Part shown: positions 12,841-23,502 of the stretch, in pieces
Layout of the letters: each line of letters opens with the position of its first letter
Numbering within the stretch: position 1 is the first letter of the stretch
NCBI GenBank assembly: GCA_035771165.1
Contig: JAWNZC010000313.1
Span: forward strand, 62,001 to 126,000
Origin: Paragorgia papillata
Taxonomy: Eukaryota; Cnidaria; Anthozoa; Scleralcyonacea; Coralliidae
Direction: 5' to 3'
DNA: 64,000 bases
The notes under the pieces: model-generated
Told to the model about the DNA's origin: nothing
The model's database searches: none
What the model saw: only the letters and a program-made list of their open reading frames with translations
Position numbers and translations under genes: made by a program

Positions 12841-14762
12841 AAAATTTAATTAACGACAACTCAATATAATTCATCAATTATTTGATTGCTACCAGAGCGG
12901 TGTTAATAAATATAATATAAACGCTGCTCAAATATATAAACATAAATGGCTTAATATGAAAAGCAGTATGTAAGTTCTAATTCCCTTAGAGCCAACAGCA
13001 TTGTATGGTTTCAACTCGGCGACGTAGGTTAACTCCAATTATTTTTTTAGTTTTATTCTGATGTTGATACGGTTTACCCTATCCTTTTGCTTCTGGTTAG
13101 ATATATTTAGTTCAAAGGTTTGTCGTGTCTTGCAACTAAACAAAAATAATTAAAATACATATGTGGAATTATTGTGACAACTATTCCGTAGAAAGTTCTG
13201 AGAAAAACAACCAGTTTGCTTTGTCGCTCAGGTTTTGGGCGCGATTTCCTTGCGGTTTTTTTTCGCAATGTTGGATTTCGTTGCCAAAACATTGTCTATT
13301 TGCTTACACAATTTTATCAAACGCCTTTGAATTTTACAGTTTTTTCACGAATAAGTCAAACTCTTATAACTCTTTTCTAATAAAATTAGATGTTAATCCA
13401 GCTACTGCCAGACTATCTTATTCACATGAGAAACTTGTATGCGTTAAGATTGTTCCCATATTACTTCGTACAATTCAGAGGATTATTCAGAGGATCGTAA
13501 AGTCTTTAATTTTATTAATTTAAGCGTTAACAACTAGAATTTCGTGCATATATGACTCAATTCTGCTTTAATTGTCGTGCATTTTTCTGTTTCATACAGA
13601 TTCAAACTTTTTTTTTTATAAAAAAATGACAATTAACTATTGAATTTAAGAGAACTTCGTTAATGATCTTTTTTTTTTGAGTTACTAACACTGGCTTCCA
13701 TTTCTTATTCAATGAAATTAATTGCACTGCATAGTATATAACCGCTACGATGTCATCAGCTCGTTAACATAAATATCTACAGAGTATCCAGGGATAGACT
13801 CCGGCATAGCAAATAACTAGGCTCTGCTAGTAAAACACTATAAGTTTAGGTGTTTTATATACCTGTAGGACAAGTGCCATCCTTATCGAGAACAATCCTA
13901 AAAGTCGAAAATGTTAATGTATTTGTAGAAAAAATTGATTACTGTTTAATTATTTAAATAGCAGATGAAAACGAGTCATTCTATAAGCATTAAATTACAT
14001 CAAATGATGTTTATAAAAAGAGACTGGCCATTTCTATTTAGCAATCCAATTTCAATAATTAAAATGGCGCTGTTAAACACAGACTTTGTCGTGCATTCGG
14101 GTTAGGCTCAGACAGTGGAACTATAACGGACGTATCTCCTACATGTAAATTATTATACGTGCAAAAGGCATGAGAATATAAATATAATATATTGTAATAC
14201 TTCAAAAAGTTGTGCTAAAAGCTATTCTTGCACAAAAACGTTTAGAAGCTATTATTGTAAATAAAAAATGTTGCGTGTTTTAGTCTGTTTAAAACGTATA
14301 CAGTTGCACCTGCTCTAACTGTTTTTATTGAAACAAGGCAGGCGGAAAGTGAGTCGCAGGCTGAAAAAGCAATTTAAGAACAATCTTAAGAAGATAATGC
14401 TCAATATGTCAATACCAGTCGTATAACACCTGCATTATTTGTTTTTGTAGGACGTTAAGAACGTTAAAGAATGATAAATATAGTTTAAATTAACGTTAAT
14501 AATTTAACATTTAAATTTTAAATATAATTTTAAAACGAAATTGAATAAAACAATATAAAATGAGACTAGAGAATTGGTGAATAGTATCCTATTTCACAAC
14601 ACTCTTAACTCTCACTCATTGTTAATTAAGATATGGGAACATTGATCTTCGCGCTATCTCTTAGACCCATAGGGCACCACCTCATCTTCCCTCACAAACC
14701 CAATAGAATGGCTGCCAGGCCAGGCCAACACTTAAATTGACTGCCGTTCCTCAGAAAACCTG

Positions 14763-15548
14763 CTATTTGCTCATAAAATCTGATAATTCGCCATTATCTG
14801 CACCCATGTCCTGGAGATACGTCTTCAAACGTGCTTCCGCTGTTGAGGAAGTGAAAGGAGCATCCAATACCGCCCCTTGAGCAGTCGTCGGACGAAAGAG
14901 GTAGCCTCGTCTGAGGCCAATCTTTAACTGTTGAGCTATGGCTATGTACCTGTCTATTCCAAAGACGGGACAAATAGTGGTCTGTGGGTTGCGCTTACTG
15001 CCGAAGACATTGGCATGGCCATCTCGGAGTGCTTTTCCCCACGCATGGTTAAAAAGAAGACCATCGTTGTTGGGAAATCGTAGGATTTCTGCCACTTTAA
15101 CTTGGCCCATGTCGCCAGGCTGGTCACCGATGAAAAAGACCACCTTGAAGTACGCCTGGTCTCGAGCGAGAATAAATCGTTGTGTCGGAGTAAGGCCTGG
15201 CGATTGCAAGGCGTTTTCAATGTGAGTAGTTAACTGAACTAGCTGATCAATGAAAAACGGGCTGCCCTGTTTTGGTTGAATTCGTCCATGCAACTGTTCA
15301 GCTGTGATCAACCGGAGATAATCCTTTGCAGACTTGCCTGAAGCTGGGTTACCATGGCCGAGTGGTTTGTTCCACTCGCCCTCCCGTCCATGGGAATGAA
15401 ATATTGCACGTAATTTTCCGATGTAAGAGTCCACTATTTTATAGGCGAGTCTGACAGGGCAATTGCAAGTATGGACGCCTTTCGCGCCGAGATGTTCACA
15501 GCCATTATGGTGGATTTGGATTTTCCCGGTCCGATCTTTGAACGCCAA
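14763..15548 (-). pseudogene. DIRS-type tyrosine recombinase, C-terminally broken
   Basis: The 261-residue frame has the features of the tyrosine recombinase of DIRS-like elements. There is an N-terminal part with CNCPVRLAYKIVDSYIGKLR, a SAM-like core-binding region (KDYLRLITAEQLHGRI), then the catalytic entry ARDQAYFKVVFFIGDQPGDM with the box I region around residues 140-160. It continues through GLLFNHAWGKALRDG and CPVFGIDRYIAIAQQL to AEARLKTYLQDMG. It stops (DFMSK) just before the box II H-x-x-R segment. Beyond the stop the sequence still reads like the expected tail, but a TGA sits where the box II arginine is expected. The recombinase should therefore be inactive. The frame remains open upstream of the chosen Met, so the N-terminus is uncertain. 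Confidence 0.8.
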
Positions 15549-15896
15549 GAAGCGGCAAACATCCCGTGGGGCGACGGTCGACAGTGTAGGGGAAAAGGAG
15601 GAAAAGGGGAAAAGTGCAAGGAGGCCAAAAATGTTTCCAACTCCCGCAAGAGAGAGGCTTTCTGCTTGGTATAACCAGTGGCTTGATCAAAAATCGCGAG
15701 TTGGTATAGCCGCCTGTCAAGGGCCTAACCGACATGTAGGTTGTACTATTTCACTCACCACTATCCCTCCTGAAGAAGACTGGAAAGTCGAAACGCGTCG
15801 TGAGTTATCCAAATAACACAGACCTACATAAATCCTTCAACGCTTCATTCTTTTCCTAAACATACATCAAACCACAGGCATATTTTACGACCCATC

Positions 15897-16048
15897 CAGT
15901 TGCGTAGCCAGAAGGGGGGCCTGGGGCCCCGGTCCCCCTGGCAAAAGTGCTGCCCCCCCTGAGAAAATTTGGCTTCATATGCCTCAGTTAAGCTGCCCCC
16001 CCTAGGTTTTTCCTGGCCCCTTGACAAAAAATCCTGGCTACGCCACTG
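15897..16048. mobile_element. hAT-type MITE with 8-bp target duplication
   Basis: The element begins CAGTTGCGTAGCCAG and ends CTGGCTACGCCACTG, inverted ends with two mismatches. It is flanked on both sides by GACCCATC (15889-15896 and 16049-16056), a perfect 8-bp target-site duplication. CAG-initial ends with GGCGTAGC-like sequence and 8-bp duplications are characteristic of hAT transposons. The 152-bp interior is rich in G and C runs and has no coding capacity. It lies between the pol tail and recombinase of the DIRS-like element and so is younger than it. Confidence 0.9.
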
Positions 16049-16499
16049 GACCCATCGACTGAAACTAGACTCTTCATGTGAAACTTAACTGCTGTGGTCA
16101 AACGTAAAGTATCAGGCTTAAAGATGAGCGAAAAAACTGGCAAATTTATGAAACATACCACTAATGACAGTGCATTGTCGCCACCGTGGTAGAACACAAA
16201 TTATTATGCTCCAAATTAGTCCTCACACAACGCCAGTGAAGGTCACACTACCCACCATATTATATAAAAATTTACATCGACCGTACGGTTGGTGGGAAGT
16301 GATACGACCTTTCGTCTCTACCCACAACGCTGGCAAAACCGAAAGTCAGCACCATTTGCACGAGCACAATATGGGTACCGCACGCAGGGGGAGAAAAGCT
16401 TGGCTACTCGTGGAAGGTCCTAAATAAAGAAGTAGAAAATGAAATAACAAGACATCAGACAAGAAAATCATGTTATTGAAAAGGCGCGTCATGCGATCC

Positions 16500-16905
16500 A
16501 ATAACACTGAAATGGGACACGCGTGTCAGGTTTATTTCTATCACGAATGATGGGCTGTCTCTGTTGATTCTTGCAGTCGAAGGACATGGAACAGTAGTTC
16601 GTCAAAGGACAAGGCGAATGCCCATCAGTCGCCAGGAAGCCCCGTGTGGGGAACCCAGCCATACTTAGAGGGAGCCAGTAAAGTATTTGGGTCACCTGAC
16701 ATCGCCTGTTTGATTGCCTTTGAAGAGAACGTGAGGAGACTGGGCCACCAAAACTTCTTTGGGTAAACGTCAAGGGTGACGAATGTACATGAACAGCTCT
16801 GCGCCTAGAGGAACCGTAATACCGGCCCCACCAGCCCAAGCGGCGGGAATACGTAAGGACGCCTCAGGAAATATGCGTCAGGTGACAGGAACTGTGCGAA
16901 TAGGT
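16500..16905 (-). pseudogene. DIRS-like pol region downstream of RNase H
   Basis: In the minus-strand frame that follows the RNase H, I read RPYVFPPLGLVGPVLRFL, then TFVTLDVYPKKFWWPSLL, then APSKYGWVPHTGLPG, interrupted by at least two in-frame stops. This collinear block follows the RNase H in DIRS-like pol proteins. In DIRS elements a Dam-like methyltransferase domain occupies this position; I assign that role by position only, since I cannot verify the catalytic motif. The open frame at 16489-16839 is a different, non-coding frame over the same DNA. Confidence 0.6.
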
Positions 16906-16911
16906 TAATGC

Positions 16912-17402
16912 TTAACGATCCTGGTGATCGTTGTGGCGTAAAATGAGGTAAGGGACCGACCCCCCCCCCCCCAAATCAGTCATAACATTCGAATCTAGGG
17001 CCATCAAGTCACAGATGTGACCACTCGCGCCACCAAAATCCTGCTGAATTCTGGACCATGCGTCTGGGTGGAGTGTACAGTCAGCCAAAGGTATGCGACC
17101 GGGTGTAAAACAACTGCAACGCGATTCAAAGCGACACTTCTTCTTCCTTATCTTTTCCGTACAAAACACCGCTTGGTTGTCCACTTGTACATCCACCCAA
17201 GCATGCTTGACGGTATCAGCAAAATACAATAATGTTTTATCGAGGGCCAATGCTTCTTTAGTTGAAATATCCAGCGGCACTTCTTCCGCTGTCCAATAAT
17301 CGGAGGTGGTCCTGTCGTTCTGATCCAAGAGAAGGGTGCCTCTCCAGCCAGAACCGGACGCATCAGACGCCAGAGATACCTCACCGCCGCGAAATCAGCC
17401 AT
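16912..17402 (-). pseudogene. DIRS-like RNase H region
   Basis: The frame contains TTSDYWTAEEVPLDISTKEA, then FADTVKHAWVDVQVDNQAVF, then SRIQQDFGGASGHICDLMAL. This matches the RNase H and connection of DIRS-like pol: an acidic residue in the STKEALAL helix and the D in VDNQAV. The upstream part, with a W-A-G-E type strand, is in a neighbouring frame at 17328-17402. A long internal piece, normally carrying the second half of RNase H, has been altered by a frameshift near 17150 (lysine-rich nonsense KIRKKKCRFESRC), after which the original frame resumes. It follows the RT directly, as in an intact element. Confidence 0.75.
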
Positions 17403-17495
17403 CTTTTTAGTGGCTTATTATCTCATAAGCTTGGGGTATTTCCTAGGCCTCTCCAAGTCTATTTTGAATCCCTTACTTAGGATTTCTACTGGAAT

Positions 17496-18082
17496 TTACC
17501 CGCCAAGTTTTCCACTTGATACCAGCAAAGAAGGAAAAAAATCCTTGATCCCTTTAATAAAATTGTGAAGTGCTCTACTGTCTCGATCAAGACTCTTCAA
17601 ATCCTTGTTGGGAAGTGTGCTTCTTTCTCCTTTGTTGTTCCAGGGGCACTGCTCCTTACAAGGGAAATGAACCATGTCATCTCTAAAGCCTTCCGCAGGC
17701 ATCGCCAGGTAAAGATTGACGGCAGGTGAAGAGACGAGATAACGCATTGGCTCTTTCTCGTGGAGTGGGATAACCCACTTCTCTGGAGGGATGAACGGCA
17801 CTTCCAGGTTACGTTCGTCCATCGAGGGTAAGTTGGCATAAGCCCCATTTGTAAGGTCTACTTGTAACTGGCGGTTATGTCTGTCATCAATATAAAGAGA
17901 GCATGGAATACCACTCCGTCGCAGGAAGTTATATGCCATAAGATCCGTCGTGTGACATACAAATGGGGAGATTTTCCCGCCAAAGGCCAGGGTATTATAG
18001 ACAAAATACCAAACCCCCTGGATTCCAAAAAAGGTGCGGCTTTCTCCGGTCAAGAACAGATTATCGTAACCTGACTTATCGT
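17496..18082 (-). pseudogene. DIRS-like reverse transcriptase, palm domain
   Basis: Reverse transcriptase core. SRTFFGIQGVWYFVYNTLAF and FGGKISPFVCHTTDLMAYNF lead to SGIPCSLYIDDRHN, whose YIDD box is the catalytic Y-x-D-D motif with both aspartates intact. The residues after it are typical of DIRS/Ngaro RTs (IDDRHN) and differ from LTR or LINE RTs. The start codon shown by the open frame is internal: the conserved region continues upstream through a frameshift near 18080 into the 18083-18667 frame. It ends in a stop and drifts out of frame before the RNase H. Confidence 0.85.
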
Positions 18083-18667
18083 CTAATATAGTGTGGTAAG
18101 AGTCTCTATAAACCGGGCATCATGACATAATCTTGGCTTCGTAGGTTCAACGGTAAGTGGTAGTATCAGATGAGGAGGTTGAACCTCCCCCATTCTATCC
18201 CAGAAAGAAATGGTGCCCGTTTGTAAACGAGCAAGCAGCGTAGTTCGGAGGAATGCCGTGAACCGTCGGCAAGATGGATTATTTCTGAAATGCGAGCTAG
18301 GAGGGCGATCTGAGTTGTAGTGTTTTCCTTCAAAATCCCTCACAAATGGCCGAAAATAGTCTGTAATGGAGACCTTATCCTGGATCCAACGTAAGACTTG
18401 GAGTTGGTCGGGGGACGGGGGTGTATCTGCGATTGCCTCCCACTGGTCGAAATGGTTGTGAAGTTCACCAACCTGGAACCCATTAGGGTCTCGGAATAAT
18501 AGTTCGCTGGGGTCCGCCAGTGTCTCTCCCTGGCTTATTCGCTGAAGTCGTTTGACAGAGATCCTGAATTCCACGGAGTGCCACCCTATCACCGGCCAAG
18601 GCCGTTGGGTTTCCCATCCAATCAACCCATTGTTCCAGTCCTTGTGCATCGGATTGAGTATTAACAT
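18083..18667 (-). pseudogene. DIRS-like reverse transcriptase, N-terminal part
   Basis: The 194-residue frame holds the pre-palm region: PSPDQLQVLRWIQDKVSITD, then WDRMGEVQPPHLILPLTVEP and TKPRLCHDARF. The last block is the fingers strand with the first catalytic-region motif of DIRS-like RT. The frame then runs into a premature stop (TLTTLY), and the palm continues in another frame. Upstream residues (EFRISVKRLQRISQ) belong to the linker from gag to RT. Confidence 0.8.
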
Positions 18668-19231
18668 TCAACAGTCCCTTGTTAAAATATTCATCAAATC
18701 CCCAATCCCACTGGAGAGGCACATCACATCCCTAAAGGGTCCAAAAAAGAACACAATGGGCTAATGACCGATAAGTAGAGATGGAATGGGACCCCCCCCC
18801 CCCCCATCCCGCCCGGAGGCCAGCATAGGGTGACTGTCATGACCCAGTATAAACTATAACTGAATTTAGAGACTCTGTTTTCACAACTATCACGCTACGA
18901 GGCAGACAAATATGCCGTAGGGCCATTTTGACCTTGAATTTTGACCCCAATTACCCCCAATTGCCCCCAATTACCCCAAATTACCTCCCTCCCCTCAGAA
19001 AAACAGACGAACATCTGTGGTACCATTCACGAAAAACTTTAATTTCCATACAACATGACAAGTAATACAAGAGCAAAAATAGTCACACTAGTTGCGCCTA
19101 GTAAGTCAACTTGATGTAAAAGACAACGGTTGGCACACAACATAAAGAGTAAACAGTATGATGGAAGTTAAGTATTAGTAACGCTGGTTCTGCCTAGGGA
19201 TAGTGAATGTGGATGCCGGCCCGCGGCTCGG

Positions 19232-19730
19232 TTAGATCTCGTTTGCGCTTAAAACAATTGGCTTTAATATGGCCGAGTTGGGACAATAAAAGCATCTTGT
19301 GGTCTGATATGGGGCTGTAGTGGCTCGTCGCCATATACTTGTGAATTGGTCCGGCTGGCGGCGGTGGTTGTTCTTTTCAACCTTGGCAACCACCTCCAAC
19401 ATCTTTTCATGGTCCTTATTTCCCAGGAGGGGTAGAAGGAACTGTCGGAACTGCTCGTCGGGTTGATCGATTTTGGCTCTTAAAGTTTCATTTGTAAACT
19501 GGTAGAATCCCGATTTTTGTAGATCCCGAGTCTTGAGCAGCATTCGTAATGGACTGTAGTAATTCTAACGCTTCATATTTACTGAAATCGGGCGTTGGGC
19601 GTGTGGCCTGGTTTCTAAACTTTGTCAATAATACACCCAGGTTCGGTGTCGTTAGGGTCACAACCACCCTCTGTATTTGTTCATATTTCCTAGCAAGTAC
19701 CTTATAAGGTGCGTATATCATGGTTCGGAA
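19232..19730 (-). pseudogene. DIRS-like gag with frameshift-split zinc knuckle
   Basis: Two overlapping minus-strand frames make up the gag. The upper one carries MIYAPYKVLARKYEQIQRVV; the lower one is charged and helical (KDHEKMLEVVAKVEKNNHR). Near 19239-19294 the DNA encodes CFYC in one frame and, after a one-base shift, GHIKANC in another. Together these have the C-x2-C-x4-H-x4-C spacing of a retroviral-type CCHC knuckle, so a single-base indel has broken it. The open frame extends into the (GGTAGT)n tract above 19737 as polyvaline, which is not real protein. Confidence 0.65.
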
Positions 19731-19736
19731 ACTGAC

Positions 19737-20035
19737 CACTACCACTACCACTACCACTACCACTACCACTACCACTACCATACCACTACCACTACCACTA
19801 CCACTACCACTACCACTACCACTACCACTACCACTACCACTACCACTACCACTACCACTACCACTACCACTACCACTACCACTACCACTACCACTACCAC
19901 TACCACTACCACTACCATTACCACTGCCACTGCGACTACCACTACCACTACCACTACCACTACCACTACCATTACCACTGCCACTGCGACTACCACTACC
20001 ACTACCACTACCACTACCATTACCATTATTATTAT
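19737..20035. repeat. (ACCACT)n hexanucleotide microsatellite
   Basis: About 300 bp of nearly pure ACCACT repeats with a few ATTACC and TGCCACTGCGACT interruptions; the interruption motif occurs twice in the same order, so a block was duplicated. The right end decays into ATTATTATTATA. The apparent polythreonine, Leu-Pro and polyvaline frames are artefacts. Confidence 0.97.
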
Positions 20036-20170
20036 AATTATTATATTTATTATTACATTACTGTGAGGATAATCGAACCGGGACTGGATAAAGAAATTCG
20101 CCCAATAAGATTGTAGCGTTAACACAAAGAAAATTCGTAAAGCACTGATCAAGCAATGAAAGAATGGACA
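20036..20170 (-). repeat. SINE-like repeat, copy 1
   Basis: On the minus strand this reads ...GTCCCGGTTCGATTATCC TCACAG followed by a TAATAATAAATATAA tail that runs into the (GGTAGT)n tract. The GGTTCGA core resembles a polymerase III B box. The same segment is present in opposite orientation at 24235-24325. The shared parts include CTGTGAGGATA, TCGAACCGGGAC and a looser ACAAAGAAA region. I infer a tRNA-like or other short interspersed element whose A/T-rich tail seeded the neighbouring microsatellite. Confidence 0.45.
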
Positions 20171-20337
20171 AAATGTATCCAACTCCATCTCAATTTTGTA
20201 CAATCTAAAACCGCTTTTCTTCCCAATTCTAAACATTTTGGTCAAATTTTTGTAACATTTTTGTGAAAATTATTTAGATATGACGCAGGTCTCGTAAACG
20301 GCGCGCAAAAGCGCCAGATCAACGAATCAATACAACA

Positions 20338-21382
20338 ATGGCTCTTATTTTGCCTAATATTCGGTTACGAGTAAATCAAAAAGGTGGTCTATACGACAAC
20401 GGTGGTCGTCATTCACAGCTTTTTAGAGAGCGAGTTTTAGACTTGAATAACGATGGATTTAGTAAACCCTTCATCGCAAATGAGATCAACACCAGCAGAC
20501 ACTTTGTCAGTAACGTCCTCAACCCCAAAAGCAAAGTAGTTCCGCGCCGTCCAAAGATGATAGATGCTGTTGTAGAGTATGTAGAAATGGAAAAGCTTTG
20601 TAAGCCGAGTGCTTGTGTTCATAAATAAAGAAAAGACTCTTACTGGACGGAGTTGTGCACCCTGATAACCTTCCTTCCGTAAATTCAATAAAAAACTGGA
20701 CCCAAAAAGATTTATTTATGACGAAGAAAAAGATCCAGCAGGTACCACTTGAATCGCAGACTGCAGCTAATATTGAATACGCAAATTTATTTCTTGGCCG
20801 TGTAAGTGAACTGCATCCAGCAACTATCCATTTTTTTTACGAATGTAGTGTGGTGAAAACTACGATGAACCGTCGATATGGAAATTCTCGGATTGGGGAA
20901 CCAGCTTTTGAGATGCAAAGATACGCGTCGAACGCAACATATACAATTAATTTACTGCACTCCATCCAAGGCGTTGATTATGTAGAACTAGTATAAGTAA
21001 TAAACGACGCATCAAATGGTAATGAACTATTGATTAATTTTGAAGAAGTATTAAATACGACCCGCTCAGATGGCTCAGTGATTGTTGAATGAGGAGACAC
21101 TGTCGTCCTTGACAACTGCGGCTTTCACGGGAATTTCGCTGAGCCAATGCTGAGAAATATGTTTACTGAGTGTGGGATACAAATATTATTCCAGCCACCT
21201 TAGTCTCCGCATTTGAATACTTGCGTGTTTTGTTTTGGACTGATAAAGGCATTCTTGAATCGAAATCAAGCTCTTGCTGAGCACCAAACAGAATATTGTG
21301 TGTACCTGGCATGCAAACAGATATCGCGAACTTAATCAACCAACTATTTCCGACACTGCGGGTTATATTATTTGACTGTAGT
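20338..21382 (+). pseudogene. Dead IS630/Tc1-like DDE transposase
   Basis: The plus strand encodes, over several frames, a paired-type helix-turn-helix (FRERVLDLNNDGFSKPFIAN) at 20338-20628. A DDE_3-type catalytic domain follows: QQVPLESQTAANIEYANLFL and GEPAFEMQRYASNATYTINL at 20655-20996, then VVLDNCGFH near 21105 and SPHLNTCVFCFGLIKAFLNR near 21205. In this family the first catalytic Asp lies in a HFFDE-like block; here it reads HFFYE. The second (VLDN) is present. The third acidic position, after LNTC, reads Val. In-frame stops occur near 20995, 21092 and 21203. The copy is inactive. I did not find convincing terminal inverted repeats. Confidence 0.75.
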
Positions 21383-21778
21383 GAAGTTAATAAGTTTTAT
21401 AATAATATTTTGCTGATATTTTTTTACAAAATTATTGAAATAAAAAGCTATACTTTCTTTATCAGATACATGTGAACGGAGTTTTAGATATTTTAACGAT
21501 ATTTCATTGCGACGTGTTCGTACGGTGGTTGACAACCATCACAATAATGATGGGAAAATTGGCCAAAATATTAGCCATTCTTAGCCTGCGTATTGTGCAT
21601 AGCTATTGAACAAAAATAAACAGAAATATTCGTAAAGAACGCCAGTCCCCTGCCCCACCACCAGCCTGTGGAAATACTACGTTCTAATTTGTTGTTGCCT
21701 TCCAACGTCATTCAGTGACGTGGAGTTCGGTGACAGGAGGGCGCCAAATAACTCGCACACATCATTGAAGTAGATCTT

Positions 21779-22851
21779 TTGATATTTTTTAAATTTGGAG
21801 TAAACAGATTTGGAACTGGAAGTCTGGAAATGGAAGCAACGTCATCTGAGGTTTTTGAGTGGATGAAGACGATATCTAGCGGCCTCCAATTGGAAAGACT
21901 GGCTCCAGATTATGAAATTCGAGGTTTCACTACTCGTAAGTCGTTGAAATATGGCGAGAAGAATGATTTTGATACTTTTACCCCGTCACCCAAAAAAATC
22001 CTCCTAGCGTAAAAAGAATACTTGAAACAGAAATGGAAACCTAAAAGCTAACGAGAACGTCGAGAGATGTTTGCAGCCAGGCGAGCTTTTTCCACCAACT
22101 CATCTAGTAGGTCACACTGCTTCGCAGGCTGGTCACACTGGCGGTGTACATGGCCAGTTACTTTAAACCATCAGCAGTTTCCTGTCGGTACGACAAGCGC
22201 CGAGTATGTAAACCATTTACAAGTTCCGAAATTTTCGTCCTCTGCTTCAGCTCCTGCCTTCGAGTATCAACCATCCGATAAGAGCCTCTGGAACAAGGGA
22301 ACCGTTACTCCAAGTCAACCCAAATCCTATCTGGGTAACCGCCAAATTGAAATAATTCAAAATGTACAAACAATTCAAGTTCAAATTAAGATCGCAAATG
22401 AAGAATTGGCAAGACGGCAGAAAGATATACACAACTGCAAAACTTATGCTGAAAAACGAGCAAAAATCTGTTCGAATTGTCACGGACTTGGACATACCAA
22501 AGCTAAATGCCCAAACGAGCCGTGCTTAAGATTTGATGCATGTAAACTATCTTCCAAGCATCCTGAAATAAAGAAGGAACTACTCGAGCTCAAAAATCTC
22601 ATTAAACAAATGGAAAAAAGGAAAATAAAGTGATTTGGAAGCTTTCATGTTTTCGTGTACGTGCTAGTCGAGCTTTTTTAGCCGTGAAATATATAAGCAG
22701 GTCTGCGTTGGACAAAGACCTTATGATTTTGAAGAAAGCGTTAGGAAACAAAATTCCACTTGGTGAATCGAGAGATTGGGAGCTACCCGCATTCATCATT
22801 GAACGTTTCAAAAAATCTGATATCGACATCTACAACATGGATCCGTATTGA
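21779..22851 (+). pseudogene. Zinc-knuckle protein of a probable multicopy family
   Basis: One reading frame runs from 21779 through 22633, broken by TAA codons near 22010 and 22052. It contains MEATSSEVFEWMKTISSG, an S/T-rich middle, a coiled segment (IEIIQNVQTIQVQIKIANEE) and a CCHC knuckle CSNCHGLGHTKAKC. A second Cys/His pair lies in CKLSSKHPEIKKEL, followed by a helical lysine-rich tail. After 22633 a shifted frame continues with SALDKDLMILKKALGNKIPL and ends at 22851. The knuckle suggests nucleic-acid binding, as in retroelement gag or ORF1 proteins, but no polymerase is next to it. I do not recognise the family with certainty. Confidence 0.45.
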
Positions 22852-22979
22852 AGTGTATAAAAATTCGTACAAGATATTTTACAAGTTGCTATTTTAGCAG
22901 TGCGATTCAGTTTAGTAATCAGACATGTAAAGTATATAGAGCCTACGCCGCATGTAAATACCCAAGCGAGTAAAGTTTA

Positions 22980-23338
22980 AGGAGGATAAATAGCTCACCG
23001 CATGCATGCATGTATAAAATACCAAAGTGAAGTAAAGCTTCCGCCTTTCAATTAATGTTTGATATTATAGTTTTGAAAATTACTCCCACTTGTTTTTATT
23101 GTTTATTAGTTGTAGTAGTATTGGAGTTCTAATTTCCTTAGAATCGCACAACTTTATAAGGAGCATAAATAACTCACCGCATGTATAAATATATACCAAT
23201 TGAATGTGAAGTAAATGGCTTCTGTTTCCGTTATGTTTGATATTATATTTTTGAAAATGACTTCCACTTGTTTTTATTGTCTATTAGTTGTAATAGTCTT
23301 ATTAGAGTTCTAACTTCGTAAGAATCGTACAAATTGTT
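22980..23338 (+). repeat. Tandem duplication of a ~178-bp segment
   Basis: Two diverged copies sit head to tail, about 22980-23157 and 23158-23338. Shared landmarks in order are GGA(G)xATAAATA-CTCACCGCATG, TTGATATTATA, CCACTTGTTTTTATTG and ATTAGTTGTA. The location just after the zinc-knuckle ORF suggests a 3' untranslated region, but this is inference. Confidence 0.75.
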
Positions 23339-23502
23339 AGAATTTTGGTGACTGAACAATTCTCCAATAACCGATTGTTATCTTGGCAGCTGAAGTCATT
23401 GCTGAACGTCATGTTTGTTGAGAACTGATATTGTTCACGGTATGACGCACTCATTGTGCACGCGTAATACCATGAAACCAGATCAGTGCCATGAACCATG
23501 TG

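Larger units (their letters stand above)
11556..14640. other. Unique AT-rich stretch without a supported gene
   Basis: This 3-kb segment follows the satellite. I see no coding sequence that looks conserved: the longest open frames (13161-13523 plus, 13107-13292 minus) overlap each other and resemble nothing I know. It contains one foldback element (12179-12274), a candidate core promoter (12680-12840) and A/T homopolymer runs. Confidence 0.6.
14705..19730 (-). mobile_element. Decayed DIRS-like tyrosine-recombinase retroelement
   Basis: Reading the minus strand from 19.73 kb down gives gag with a zinc knuckle, RT, RNase H, a further pol region and a tyrosine recombinase. This gene order is typical of DIRS/Ngaro-type elements, which integrate with a tyrosine recombinase instead of a DDE integrase. 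All parts are interrupted by stops or frameshifts. I could not identify the terminal repeats: the 5' side abuts a (GGTAGT)n tract at 19.74 kb and the 3' side fades near 14.7 kb. A hAT-type MITE is inserted at 15897-16048. The protein regions are recognisable and collinear, so the whole is one old element rather than scattered fragments. Confidence 0.85.

Noticed and set aside
13107..13523. Overlapping ORFs on both strands
   Set aside because: No recognisable domain, overlapping on opposite strands, typical chance frames in AT-rich DNA.
19677..20245. Polythreonine, Leu-Pro and polyvaline ORFs
   Set aside because: Produced by the ACCACT microsatellite.
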